Shown: piece after piece, positions 1 through 8,957 of the stretch
Layout of the letters: every line of letters begins with the position of its first letter
How positions within the stretch are numbered: the first letter of the stretch is position 1
Assembly (NCBI GenBank): GCA_025359945.1
Contig: JANYDD010000090.1
Location: 1-36,179 of the forward strand
Length of the DNA: 36,179 nt
DNA from: Bdellovibrio sp.
GTDB taxonomy: Bacteria; Bdellovibrionota; Bdellovibrionia; Bdellovibrionales; Bdellovibrionaceae
Direction: 5' to 3'
The notes under the pieces: generated by a model
Seen by the model: the letters and a program-made list of their open reading frames with translations, nothing else
The model's database searches: none
Told to the model about the DNA's origin: nothing
Made by a program: the position numbers and the translations under genes

Positions 1-2731
1 CCAGCGTACTTTGAGTCATCGCCAAAGCAAAGAAAGCTCCGCACGCCGCCAATGGCAAGACCAACATGATGGTGAGCGGAGTGATAAAAGATTCGTATAA
101 AGAAGCCAGCACCATATAAATAAACAAAACGCCCAGGCCCATCGCGATCATCATATTGACGATCAGTTCCTTAAAGTTCTCGGCTTGCCCAACAAATTTA
201 TATTTCATTCCGGGCGGCAAAGGCTTTTCAATCTCTAAAAGTTTAGTGACATCCGCGATAGCTCCGCCCATTCCAGGTCCCTGTGGCGCGATGTCGGCGT
301 TGATTGAAATATAGCGCACCCGATCTTGGCGATTAATGGTCATTGGACCTTCGGCGTTTTTAACATCGGCGAAAAGTTTTAAGTACGTCAGTCGATTGTT
401 CATATTTGGAATTCGAATATTTTGTAAAAATTTTTGAATATCACGTTGATCCTCGCGCAGGCGAATTCGAACATCATACTCGCGACCGTCCTTGCGGTAA
501 ACGGCGGGGACTACGCCTTCGACCAATGACCTAAGCTCTTGCCCGACCTGAACATTTAAAACCCCTAGTTGAGCCGCCTTGACCGGATCGATGTCCACTT
601 GAATTTCAGGCTTTCCGGGGCGATAGCTGCTATCCACGTCCAAGAAAGCAGAATGTTTTTTCAAAGTATCAAAAGTTTCCTTGGCCACTTTTTCAAGCTG
701 AACTTGTTGGGTCCCAATCAAAAAAAGGTTAAAAGGCCGCTGGCCCCCGCCGGTGCGGTCTTGGTCTTTCACCACGGGATTTGCATAAGCAAAAGGTTTC
801 AACTGCTGCCGAATCTGATCTTTAAATTGCGTCGTGTTCATTGAACGCTCTTTGGACGGCACCATCGTCACAAAAAAATTGGCTTTATTGGATTCTCCTT
901 GGGCATTTCCAACGCTTAAAACGGTTTCCAAAACCTCTTTATGTTCGCGAACCAACTGATCAATCTGCTGCGCGACCTGGGTCATGCGATCCAGGCTTGT
1001 GCCCGGAGGCAAATCCAAAGCGACCATAAACTCGCCGTTATCTTGTGGAGGCAAAAAAGTTTTTGGAATAAATTTAGTAATCCAAATCGACGCGACAAAA
1101 ATTCCCAATGCCACCATCAAAGTGGTTTTGGGAAAGTTCAACGTTTTTTCCAAGATCGACACGTATTTATTTTCCAAAAAGCTTTGAAATCGATCAAAGG
1201 CCATTAAAATTCTTTTGATAAAAAATTCTTTTTTCTTTCCGGTTCCGGCGTCCAAAGAATGGCTTTTTCCGGCGAAGTAAGCAGAAAGCATTGGTGCCAT
1301 TGTGATAGCGTCCACCAGCGAAATAAGCATCGCAAAACAGATCGTCAGTCCAAACTCTTTAAAGAATTGTCCCACGACGCCTTGAAGAAAACCAATAGGC
1401 CCAAACACCGCGATTACGGTCATGGTGGTTGCGATCACTGCCAACAAAACTTCGCGCGTACCTTCGATGGCAGCCTGTCGGGGGGGCTTGCCCATTTCGA
1501 TATGCCGATAAATATTTTCGCGAACGACGATGGCATCATCGATTAACAAACCCACGGCCAAAGACAATGCCAACAGGGTCATAATATTAATTGAAAATCC
1601 CGCCAAGGCCATCAACACAAATGCACCCAGCAAAGAATTAGGTAGGGCAAGACTAGTAATCAAAGTAGATCTAAATGAAGCCAAAAATAAAAACACCACC
1701 ATGATCGTTAGCGCAATTCCGATTAAAATTGATTCTTTGACATCAGCGATATTGGCCCTGATTGGTTTGGATCCATCTTGAACCATTTTTAAAAAAGCTT
1801 TGCCTTTAATTTCAGGATTAATTTGCTCCAATTTTTTTCGAACGCTTTCCACCACTTTAACCGTGTTGGATCCCGACTGGCGGTAAACTTGCACTAACAT
1901 TCCGGCTTTGCCATTGACGAAAGTTCTGGATTTTTCTTCCTCTAACCCCTCGACGACATCGGCAACTTCGCCGATGGTAATAGGCTTTTGAAAATTGGCG
2001 TAGGAAATGGGAACCTGTTTAATTTCTTGAATGCTTTTGTATTCGCCCAGTGTGCGAATTACATTTGTTTTGTCTCCACGATCGATTTTTCCAGCCGGAG
2101 TATTTTTTCCGGTAGTAGCCAGAGTGGCGCGAATGGAACTTGCTGCTAATTCGCGCTCGGAGATTTTATTCAAGTCCAATTCAACCCGAATTTCTTTTTT
2201 TCTTCCGCCTAAAATTTCAACCAATCCCACTTGATCCACTTGTTCTATCCGAGGTTTGATCTCTTGATCGACAATATCAAACAGATCAGCCATTGGCAGA
2301 TCAGATTCCACAGCGACCATCATCACGGGTTGGTCAGAAGGGTCGATGCGGCTGACGATGGATTCTTCGGCGTCCTCGGGAATTTTATTTTTAACTTTCG
2401 AAATTCGATCGCGAATCTGTTGTTCCGCGTACTTGATATCGGTTGTTAAATTAAATTCAGCGATAACGATGCTGGTGCCCTCTTGGCTGATCGAACTTAA
2501 AGTTTTGATACCAGACAGGGACGACAGTTCGTCTTCGATGGGTTTGGTGATCAAAGTTTCGATTTCGCTGGGACCCGCGCCCGGGTATCCGGTCAACACT
2601 CTGACAATGGGAAAAGTCACGTCTGGAAATAAGTCTACCGATAGACCTCGAAGAGACAGTACCCCGACAATAATTATCAAAGTAAACAGGCAAGTAATAA
2701 AAACCGGGCGCTTAATCGAAAGTTCAACCAT
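1..2731 (-). CDS. RND-family efflux transporter (HAE1/AcrB-like inner-membrane pump), 3' end outside window
   Basis: About 910 codons read on the minus strand from an ATG at 2731 to the window edge; AcrB-type pumps are about 1030-1050 residues, so roughly the last 120 are missing. The N-terminus (MVELSIKRPVF followed by a hydrophobic helix) is typical of RND pumps. The proton-relay aspartate pair lies in the fourth-helix motif LAVGLLIDDAIVVREN (Asp398, Asp399). The porter-domain start VDLFPDVTFPIV and the motif GYPGAGPSEIE are also typical. The family exports drugs or amphiphiles using the proton gradient, together with a periplasmic adaptor and an outer-membrane channel; neither partner is in the window. 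A GGGGGA ribosome site sits about 6 bases before the ATG. Family assignment is firm. Substrate is unknown, and the choice of HAE1 over the metal-exporting HME branch is inferred from general similarity. Confidence 0.93.
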   Translation of the reverse strand, partial: MVELSIKRPVFITCLFTLIIIVGVLSLRGLSVDLFPDVTFPIVRVLTGYPGAGPSEIETLITKPIEDELSSLSGIKTLSSISQEGTSIVIAEFNLTTDIKYAEQQIRDRISKVKNKIPEDAEESIVSRIDPSDQPVMMVAVESDLPMADLFDIVDQEIKPRIEQVDQVGLVEILGGRKKEIRVELDLNKISERELAASSIRATLATTGKNTPAGKIDRGDKTNVIRTLGEYKSIQEIKQVPISYANFQKPITIGEVADVVEGLEEEKSRTFVNGKAGMLVQVYRQSGSNTVKVVESVRKKLEQINPEIKGKAFLKMVQDGSKPIRANIADVKESILIGIALTIMVVFLFLASFRSTLITSLALPNSLLGAFVLMALAGFSINIMTLLALSLAVGLLIDDAIVVRENIYRHIEMGKPPRQAAIEGTREVLLAVIATTMTVIAVFGPIGFLQGVVGQFFKEFGLTICFAMLISLVDAITMAPMLSAYFAGKSHSLDAGTGKKKEFFIKRILMAFDRFQSFLENKYVSILEKTLNFPKTTLMVALGIFVASIWITKFIPKTFLPPQDNGEFMVALDLPPGTSLDRMTQVAQQIDQLVREHKEVLETVLSVGNAQGESNKANFFVTMVPSKERSMNTTQFKDQIRQQLKPFAYANPVVKDQDRTGGGQRPFNLFLIGTQQVQLEKVAKETFDTLKKHSAFLDVDSSYRPGKPEIQVDIDPVKAAQLGVLNVQVGQELRSLVEGVVPAVYRKDGREYDVRIRLREDQRDIQKFLQNIRIPNMNNRLTYLKLFADVKNAEGPMTINRQDRVRYISINADIAPQGPGMGGAIADVTKLLEIEKPLPPGMKYKFVGQAENFKELIVNMMIAMGLGVLFIYMVLASLYESFITPLTIMLVLPLAACGAFFALAMTQSTL

Positions 2732-2870
2732 TATATCCCCCGAAAGAGTAACCCAGATGTTGTCTTAGTTCGCCATCATTTCAAAGAAAATAATTTCGGT
2801 CTTTGCGGGGCATCGGGCAAACGGGCACAAGACAAAAGTCGTCAAATTAAAGACAAGTAAGGAAAAAAGT
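2732..2870. other. Gap between minor-pilin operon and RND gene
   Basis: About 140 bases between two minus-strand genes. I see the RND ribosome site near 2738-2743 but no clear hairpin terminator and no convincing promoter. A TTGACG on the minus strand lacks a matching -10 box. The 87-codon open frame ending at 2765 overlaps the pilin gene in another frame and has no family features. Confidence 0.4.
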
Positions 2871-4139
2871 TTAAAGAGTTGAACAAGAAATCGGAATGTC
2901 ATTTTCGAAATCGCGCAAATCGTAAATTCGCGCTGATTGAAATAAACTAGATTCGTAGTTTGAACGGGGGAAAGTGATCGCAACACCGCTGGTATTTCCT
3001 GAGGGGTCAGTCCTTGCCCAAGTAACAATCTGATTTACAGGGTCAGAATTGGTGCCGACAGTGCTCATAGCGCGTTCCGCTTTTCCTGACTGTAAGTCTT
3101 TTATCGACATCATCACCGCCATCTTGCTGACGCAGTCTCGACCTTTTTTTGAGTTAGCCGTCGAAATAACGTCCGTTTGACCATCTAGTTTTTGTGTCAC
3201 GGTGACAACTGTGCTGCCGTCGGCTTGTACGATGGGATTGGAAGTGACCACCCTTTCGGTGGCGGACAAAGCATTTGTTGCAGCTGTGATAAACGCGACT
3301 CGAAATTGGCGAATCGAAAATTGTCCCGAGTTTAAAATGACTTTTTTTGTATCGGTCTCTTCATTATAACTCACTAAATTCGAAGTTCCTGAGTCTAAGC
3401 AAACGACCTCGGTGCTAGATCCATACGCTGCCGAGCCGGCCGTAAAAGTAACAGCCTGTGCGGTGGTAGTTCCACCATAATTTTTGGGTTGGCGAACCGT
3501 GACATCCGTATAAAAAAACTGAATTTGAACTCCATTTGAGTCAAACCTTGTGTTGCCGGCGATATCTAAGTTCGATGCAGGTCTTGGACTAACATTAGCG
3601 ATCACGTATCTTCTTCGACTTTTTCCATTGGAATCGATCAGCACTAATTCTTGGCCCTCGCGCGCTTTGGCAATAGTAGAATTTGCAGCTGCACCAGGGG
3701 GAGTATTGAATATCATAGCCCCACCAACGCTTTCAGTCCATGGCGATGCAAGCGTTTCCCTTTGCAAACCAGGGCGCAAGTAGGTCACTCGGAACCCGCC
3801 ATTCACAATAGCGCTTCCGTCCATAGATAACGAACAAAAATTGGGCTTAAACCCACCCGCTATATTAGCTACGCCTTGGTAAAGTCCATCTGACGGGGCT
3901 ACTAAATCTTCCGGCGGATTCAACTTCACCGCATTTTCTATTTGTGTTTGCAGAATTGTATAAACGGCCCGGACTTGGGTTTGCCCCATTAATTTATTTA
4001 AAAATGTTTGGCTCTCTCTAAAATAACCTGTGGTCAGCTCTGTCGTAGCTAATAAAAGAATCACCGACACCACAGCGGCGACCAGAACCTCGATGATGGT
4101 AAACCCTTTCGGATTCGTCAAAAGTTTATTGGCTAACAT
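2871..4139 (-). CDS. PilW-like minor pilin / pseudopilin
   Basis: Starting at the ATG at 4139, the protein has a 12-residue leader ending in Gly (MLANKLLTNPKG) followed by FTIIEV and a long hydrophobic helix. That is the class III prepilin signal cleaved by PilD, with Glu at mature position 5. The C-terminal domain is about 400 residues, larger than average for PilW, and has scattered cysteines that could form disulfides. A longer reading from 4193 exists, but it would add 18 residues ahead of the leader and sits further inside the upstream gene. The 4139 start overlaps the previous gene by 14 bases, which suggests translational coupling. Likely a minor subunit at the tip of, or priming, a type IV pilus. 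The order PilX-like, PilV-like, PilW-like supports this; a type II secretion pseudopilin is the alternative. Confidence 0.82.
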   Translation of the reverse strand: MLANKLLTNPKGFTIIEVLVAAVVSVILLLATTELTTGYFRESQTFLNKLMGQTQVRAVYTILQTQIENAVKLNPPEDLVAPSDGLYQGVANIAGGFKPNFCSLSMDGSAIVNGGFRVTYLRPGLQRETLASPWTESVGGAMIFNTPPGAAANSTIAKAREGQELVLIDSNGKSRRRYVIANVSPRPASNLDIAGNTRFDSNGVQIQFFYTDVTVRQPKNYGGTTTAQAVTFTAGSAAYGSSTEVVCLDSGTSNLVSYNEETDTKKVILNSGQFSIRQFRVAFITAATNALSATERVVTSNPIVQADGSTVVTVTQKLDGQTDVISTANSKKGRDCVSKMAVMMSIKDLQSGKAERAMSTVGTNSDPVNQIVTWARTDPSGNTSGVAITFPRSNYESSLFQSARIYDLRDFENDIPISCSTL

Positions 4140-4692
4140 AAAAAGACTCAGATTTTGTTTGCCACGTTCCCTGAGGGGTTTTCTCGGCAACAATCACTGT
4201 CAAAGTCCGCGCTTTCATCGAGGGCAAAGCCATTTGCGGATTATCAAAGGTGATGGCAGGGGCAGCGACAGGTTTTGCTAACAAAACTCGAAGTATGGTG
4301 ATTTGGATCCCCCGGGATTCTAATGCGGCATTTTGCGATTTTAGCGCAGCCAAATTGGTTTCCCAATCGATCCGGTCAGGCTGACAATTTAAACCCATAG
4401 ATGTTGAGGCCAAAACTGTGCCATCGCTTTGCAAGCCGTCGATATCGCACCATCCAGTCAATTGATCAAAGTCACCAAGAGTAATTTTTTTTCCAAGCTT
4501 AAGCTGGGCGGTCACTTCGGAAATTTTTTGATTAACAATGGACGACTGCAAAACGGTTCTTTCTAAATCTCCAAATGTTTGCCGCTGCAATTGATAAAGG
4601 CTGAGTAGCGCCAGCATCAACATTGTTAGAAGCGTCAAAGACAGCAACGCTTCAAGAAGAGTAAAGCCGGAGTTCGAAAAATGAAACTTCAA
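4126..4692 (-). CDS. PilV/GspI-like minor pilin
   Basis: 188 residues. The N-terminus is MKFHFSNSG followed by FTLLEALLSLTLLTMLML, a prepilin leader of 9 residues with the conserved Gly at -1 and Glu at +5, then one hydrophobic alpha helix and a small globular domain. The start codon is TTG, overlapping the stop of the upstream pilin gene by 4 bases (TTGA). A strong GGAGGAG ribosome site lies just upstream and decides this start. Placed between the PilX-like and PilW-like genes, it is best read as the PilV-like minor pilin of the same assembly. PilV and GspI cannot be separated from sequence alone. Confidence 0.8.
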   Translation of the reverse strand: MKFHFSNSGFTLLEALLSLTLLTMLMLALLSLYQLQRQTFGDLERTVLQSSIVNQKISEVTAQLKLGKKITLGDFDQLTGWCDIDGLQSDGTVLASTSMGLNCQPDRIDWETNLAALKSQNAALESRGIQITILRVLLAKPVAAPAITFDNPQMALPSMKARTLTVIVAEKTPQGTWQTKSESFYVSQ

Positions 4693-7655
4693 GGCGCTCC
4701 TCCGGTGCTGGAGATGGCTCCTGGAATCGGAGTTCCAGAAATGATTCCTAGTACATCAAACGAATCTGAAGGCGTTTCAAAAACAAATGACTGCGATCCC
4801 ATATTTGTAGATTGCAAGTAACCCCAAGTGTCGCTCAAATTATCACAGGAGACATTGTTCGCTCCATCGGAGTAAAAGCGGTTAACTTGAGAAAATTCCT
4901 CAATCGCCGTCCTGGGCCAGTTATATCCGATCCTTGTGGCGCGGCTTTTGGTTTGGCTGCCTGAAGTGGATTCTCCGTAACTAAAAACAGGCAAGGCATA
5001 AAGAATCCCACGATAAAATAAGCTAGAAATTTTAATAGAACTTGTCCCCAGTGAGTTCTTTAAAGCGTTGTACTGAAGGTAGAATGCATAAGGAAGAAAA
5101 TCGGGCGCTACATGGACTTCGATGGCGGGATTCCCATCTGAATCCACCACAGATTTTTGCTCAAAAAACTTAGAAGATCTTGGCGGCAAGTGATTAACCT
5201 CTATCATATTCTTCAACTGATCATAAGTTAATTTTCCCAGGCTAATATCAGAAGCCTTGACGACTGGCTTGGCCATACCCGCGGTGTCCAGTTGAACTTT
5301 GTTAAAAGAGCATTCTAAATTTTTTGATTCTGGTTGAAGAGAATGAATATTCCAAAACCCCTTTAAATAAAACAGTCGACTATCTTCAAGTCTGGCCACA
5401 GGAATTAAGTCAGTGCAATAGGCAAATTGCGTGGAATCGCTTCGGCACCTAGCGCCGCTCTTTGAATATTGTCCCAGTGAATTTGATTCGTTGGATTTCA
5501 GCGAGTTAAAATCGCTGGTCGTAACAAAAAAAGCCACGTTTTCAAGCTCTAGATCTCGGCGGCCGTATTTATATGCGTCTTCTTCCCATCGATCGTGTTG
5601 ATGAATAAATGATTTTCGCAGATCCACTAACTGAACCCCAGCGTCGTCGAAGGAGCTTTGGACTAAGCTTGCATTTGTAATCAGCGCGTTTCGGCTCAAG
5701 TGAACGTAGCTTTCAGCTACAAACTGAGTGATCCCAGGCGCAATAAACGCAAGCTTTAAACTGGGCAATTTTTCCATATCGTCCGAGACATCTTTATTAA
5801 ATGAAACCATGCGAATTTTTTCAGGCTCCTGGGTTGGAAGAACCTGTCGTTTATCTGCTTGAAAGCCCCGTAACACAAATTCGCTATAGCTGACGTAAGT
5901 GTCAGACGAAGACGTATCAATATTCGCGCTGACAAACCAGATGGGTAAGTTTTTTCTAACTTCTACGTCCGGAATCGCGTCGGCAAAAAGTCCTTTTTTT
6001 GAATCCTGGCGGATTTCGACAGGCGTTTCCGAAAAAATCACTCTTCGTGAAAGCAATGCTTTTTTGGACCGCGAAAGCATCTCTACAGTCACGGGCACTT
6101 TAAGAGATAGATTTGAATTGGAAAGGACCGAATAAGTTTTGCAAAGATCATTCAGTCCGGTTTGATCTCCGAAGTTTAAAAAGCTGGAAAGTGCCCTAGC
6201 CACATGGTTTGATTTTACGGGCTGACAATCTTCATATTTTGGAAGGGCGTTGGAAGCGGTTATGACTAATCCACATTTTGCCGCGTCTTCTTTAAGAGCC
6301 GCTAACGTGTCGGGCGTGATGCTTGGAAAGTTGGGCAATTCGCTTCGGTTGGTATCCGAAGCTTTTAAAGAATCGTTCAACCCGGCCGAATATTTCCACT
6401 GGCCAAATCCATTAGGGAAATCTTTTGAAGACGAGCAATTAAGGTCCTTACCGGCCACACACGTCACGTCTGAAATATTCCACCCAGTTTCATAAAGTTG
6501 ATTCGGGCCGGGACCGCCTCGAATCATACCGGTGTTTTGCAATACAAATCTTCTTTCTGAATTCACCAAATAACTTCCGGTGTCCATGGCCGATGACGGC
6601 TGTATTGGCTTGTTCGTATCGCCGCCAGTCAAAGCAACGGGGTAGGCGTTATTGATGAACTTAGATTTTTCTAGAGGCTTTCCTTCTTTAAGTGCCTGTA
6701 CTAACTCTACTGCCTTCGAGTAATCCTTGAAAAAAACGGCTTGACCGCCGATTTTAAGTACCCTCACAAACTGATTTTGCGCACCTTCAGAGGCAACGCT
6801 ATCAGGGAAAACAAAAACGTCCTTCAGCCAATTAATCGCATTTTGATTGATTAACTTTCTGTTGATCGGCGCTGTCGGAACGGGAAAAAGTTTTCCCGGT
6901 ATCGGCTTGGCCCACGGAAAAGGGATCAGCTGGTCAGCGTATTTGATGCCACCTGTAAACATCATTTGCGGTGCCTGGACGATGATATTGTAGTTCTTAG
7001 GATCATTCGCGGCCACTCTAGCCAAAAAAGAATCATCTGAATTCGTGTTCGCGTCAGTCGGAGCCGGAAGCGGCATTCGGAAATTGGTAGGATTTAAAAC
7101 CAATTCACCTTCTAAATAAATATTTTTATTATTGCCCAGTAAAGTGGTGGGCCGTTTGGGATTTGTCGACGAATCTAAACTTAAGCGAAAGCTAGACTCC
7201 TTGGTCACGGATCCTTCGGTGGCTTTTAGGACCAGCAAATTTCCGCCTGCATCTTTTAGTTCATAACGTTTGATGGCCTTTACCGTTTTATCGTTCTTGG
7301 TCACCGAAGCTTGAAACTCGTAAATCAAATGTTCCGGATCATCGGGAATAAACCTGGCCACCATCTGGACAACAGTATCATCAGAAATTTTCAGTGTTCC
7401 TTTGGTCTCTAAAGTTCGCATGCAATCATTGTCAGGAGGAGGTTCCCAAAATCGACGTTGCAAGGCCGCTTCCATCAATGGGAAAGCAGATCGCGCTGCA
7501 ATCTCTAGAGCGTAGGTTTGAGTTTGTTGGGCCTCGAGCTTGATCTGACTGAGCATCATCTGGCCCACGACAAAAACCCCAAGAACAACAAAATTACTAA
7601 TGATTAAAAGCAGTAGAACCGCCGTCATTCCAGAATTTGATTTTAATGGGTTCAA
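4689..7655 (-). CDS. Very large PilX/GspK-like minor pilin
   Basis: About 988 residues from a TTG at 7655, chosen because a GGGGGT ribosome site lies 7 bases upstream; an in-frame TTG at 7676 lacks one. A short leader (NPLKSNSG) is followed by MTAVLLLLIISNFVVLGV, a prepilin-type helix that lacks Glu5. Loss of Glu5 is characteristic of PilX and GspK, the subunits at or near the fibre tip. Known PilX is about 170-200 residues and GspK about 300, so this one has several hundred extra residues. They contain many cysteines, and I recognise no domain in them (no MIDAS motif seen). It is the first gene of the operon. I infer a fibre-tip or adhesion role; a predation function is speculation. Confidence 0.72.
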   Translation of the reverse strand: MNPLKSNSGMTAVLLLLIISNFVVLGVFVVGQMMLSQIKLEAQQTQTYALEIAARSAFPLMEAALQRRFWEPPPDNDCMRTLETKGTLKISDDTVVQMVARFIPDDPEHLIYEFQASVTKNDKTVKAIKRYELKDAGGNLLVLKATEGSVTKESSFRLSLDSSTNPKRPTTLLGNNKNIYLEGELVLNPTNFRMPLPAPTDANTNSDDSFLARVAANDPKNYNIIVQAPQMMFTGGIKYADQLIPFPWAKPIPGKLFPVPTAPINRKLINQNAINWLKDVFVFPDSVASEGAQNQFVRVLKIGGQAVFFKDYSKAVELVQALKEGKPLEKSKFINNAYPVALTGGDTNKPIQPSSAMDTGSYLVNSERRFVLQNTGMIRGGPGPNQLYETGWNISDVTCVAGKDLNCSSSKDFPNGFGQWKYSAGLNDSLKASDTNRSELPNFPSITPDTLAALKEDAAKCGLVITASNALPKYEDCQPVKSNHVARALSSFLNFGDQTGLNDLCKTYSVLSNSNLSLKVPVTVEMLSRSKKALLSRRVIFSETPVEIRQDSKKGLFADAIPDVEVRKNLPIWFVSANIDTSSSDTYVSYSEFVLRGFQADKRQVLPTQEPEKIRMVSFNKDVSDDMEKLPSLKLAFIAPGITQFVAESYVHLSRNALITNASLVQSSFDDAGVQLVDLRKSFIHQHDRWEEDAYKYGRRDLELENVAFFVTTSDFNSLKSNESNSLGQYSKSGARCRSDSTQFAYCTDLIPVARLEDSRLFYLKGFWNIHSLQPESKNLECSFNKVQLDTAGMAKPVVKASDISLGKLTYDQLKNMIEVNHLPPRSSKFFEQKSVVDSDGNPAIEVHVAPDFLPYAFYLQYNALKNSLGTSSIKISSLFYRGILYALPVFSYGESTSGSQTKSRATRIGYNWPRTAIEEFSQVNRFYSDGANNVSCDNLSDTWGYLQSTNMGSQSFVFETPSDSFDVLGIISGTPIPGAISSTGGAP

Positions 7656-7708
7656 CAATACACCCCCGTCGGTCAAAGTAGTCTTTGACTGAACCTCTTT
7701 CTAATAAC

Positions 7709-7735
7709 CTATCGGCGGGAATTCACTAAAACTTA
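7709..7735 (-). promoter_or_regulatory. Sigma-28 (FliA)-like promoter for the pilin operon
   Basis: On the minus strand the sequence reads TAAG, 15 bases, GCCGATAG. The enterobacterial FliA consensus is TAAAGTTT-N11-GCCGATAA; this matches 6 of 8 bases in the extended -35 region (TAAGTTTT) and 7 of 8 in the -10, with exact spacing. It ends about 50 bases before the chosen start of the first pilin gene, a normal leader length. FliA-type promoters are reported to drive attack-phase genes in Bdellovibrio, so attack-phase expression of the pilins is a reasonable inference. Confidence 0.6.
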
Positions 7736-7822
7736 AGCCTTTGGTCCAGGTGCTTACAGTTCACTAAAAAAACCTGACGACAGTCTCATTACAAGAAATT
7801 TAGAAGATCAGTTTTATCGAAT

Positions 7823-8206
7823 TTACTTTTTGGCTTTCATCATTCGACTGACCAAATCGGCCAGCTCGCCAAATAGGTCGCCGTCGCGTAGGGTGATGTC
7901 TTGGACTTCGCCCTTTTCTAGGTAAGCGCGAATCGCTGTCTCGATTCGAAATAAGGGTCCTGCGATTTTGTTAGAAATGACTAGTCCCAAAAAAATATAA
8001 GTGAAAAAAATTACAAAAACGCCCACTGAAAGAAACGGCACAATTTGATTTTCGCCGGCCAAAGAGACAAGAAAATCATAAACCCGGATGATCAGCACGG
8101 CCATAAGTCCCATGGAAATCGAAAAGATTAAAAAAAGCTTTTGAACTTGGCTGCCGATAAAATATTTTTTTCGCTTAAACTTCTGGGGTTCGATTTTTGT
8201 TTCCAT
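7823..8206 (-). CDS. Two-helix membrane protein ending in a HAMP domain
   Basis: About 127 residues from the ATG at 8206 (a longer reading from 8242 adds 12 residues). A basic N-terminus with KRKKYFIGSQVQ is followed by one transmembrane helix (LFLIFSISMGLMAVLIIRVY), a short loop, and a second helix (FLSVGVFVIFFTYIFLGLVI). It then runs directly into NKIAGPLFRIETAIRAYLEKG, the proline-containing first helix of a HAMP domain, and a second amphipathic helix. There is no kinase, methyl-accepting or cyclase output domain. HAMP domains relay signals between membrane and cytoplasmic modules, so a free-standing one may regulate by hetero-dimerising with a larger receptor; that is inference. Monocistronic, minus strand. 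Confidence 0.75.
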   Translation of the reverse strand: METKIEPQKFKRKKYFIGSQVQKLFLIFSISMGLMAVLIIRVYDFLVSLAGENQIVPFLSVGVFVIFFTYIFLGLVISNKIAGPLFRIETAIRAYLEKGEVQDITLRDGDLFGELADLVSRMMKAKK

Positions 8207-8308
8207 ATATCTATGGTCAGATTTTTTAAAAAACAAAGGCAAGCAAATTTATATTTGCGCCGGACCTTTCCTTTAGACTACAGTCCTTGTGACCTTAGGA
8301 GGTTATTT

Positions 8309-8815
8309 ATGCTTTATGAAATCACAGTCCCACCAATGATAAAGATGCTAGGAAATTTGGTTCACCTTTTGGAAAAGGGCGAAAATTTAGCCGCCGTAAA
8401 AAAATTCGAGCCCGAAGTGTTATTGCAATCCCGATTGGCCCCAGATCAATTCCCATTGGCCCGCCAAATTCAAATCGCCTGCGATACTGCAAAGCTTGGT
8501 GCTGCGCGATTGACCGGTAAAGAAGCCCCAACCCACTCTGACAACGAAAAAACCTTTGCTGAATTCAAAACAAGAATTCAAAGCGTGATCACTTATTTGG
8601 AAAAATTCACTGTGCAAGACTTTAAAGAATCTGAAACCAGACATATTTCTCAACCCCGTTGGGAAGGTCAGTACTTGACCGGAAAAGAATACGTTTTTCA
8701 CCACGCAGTACCTAATTTTTATTTTCATGTGACTGCAGCATACGAAATTCTTCGACACAACGGCGTCGAAGTCGGCAAAAAAGACTACTTAGGCCCGTTG
8801 CCTTTTAAGAAATAA
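8309..8815 (+). CDS. DUF1993 family protein
   Basis: 168 residues. The ATG at 8309 is preceded by a near-ideal AGGAGG ribosome site 6-7 bases away, so the upstream in-frame ATG at 8141 is rejected. The protein is soluble, with no signal peptide. It has the family pattern of a helical N-terminus, a central Arg/Gln-rich stretch, and the motifs RWEGQYLTGKEY and HHAVPNFYFHVTAAYEILRHNGV near the C-terminus. It resembles DUF1993/DinB-like four-helix proteins, where the histidines could bind a metal. The function of DUF1993 is not established. It stands alone between divergent and convergent minus-strand genes. Confidence 0.8.
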   Translation: MLYEITVPPMIKMLGNLVHLLEKGENLAAVKKFEPEVLLQSRLAPDQFPLARQIQIACDTAKLGAARLTGKEAPTHSDNEKTFAEFKTRIQSVITYLEKFTVQDFKESETRHISQPRWEGQYLTGKEYVFHHAVPNFYFHVTAAYEILRHNGVEVGKKDYLGPLPFKK

Positions 8816-8957
8816 AATCGGCAGTTCTGCATCAAATTTGTTATTTATCTTCAGGGTCAAATGCCCATTGAAATTGACGAACTGGCTTGGGATACTTTGA
8901 ATCTAGGAATTCCAAAAGTGTTATCAATTTCTTCGATTGGACTATTGTCTACGTTTC

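Noticed and set aside
1502-1512. GCCGATAA-like sequence within the RND gene
   Set aside because: Internal to coding sequence, no -35 partner and no downstream plus-strand gene.
1-2731. Many plus-strand open frames across the left end
   Set aside because: All are antisense shadows of the RND pump gene, whose own frame is continuous and family-typical.
2765-3028. 87-codon minus-strand open frame
   Set aside because: It overlaps the PilW-like gene in another frame and has no signal, motif or ribosome site.
8122-8160. Exact GCCGATAA on the plus strand upstream of the DUF1993 gene
   Set aside because: It lies inside the opposing HAMP gene, has a poor -35 (AAAG at 15 bases) and would need a leader of about 150 bases; likely chance.
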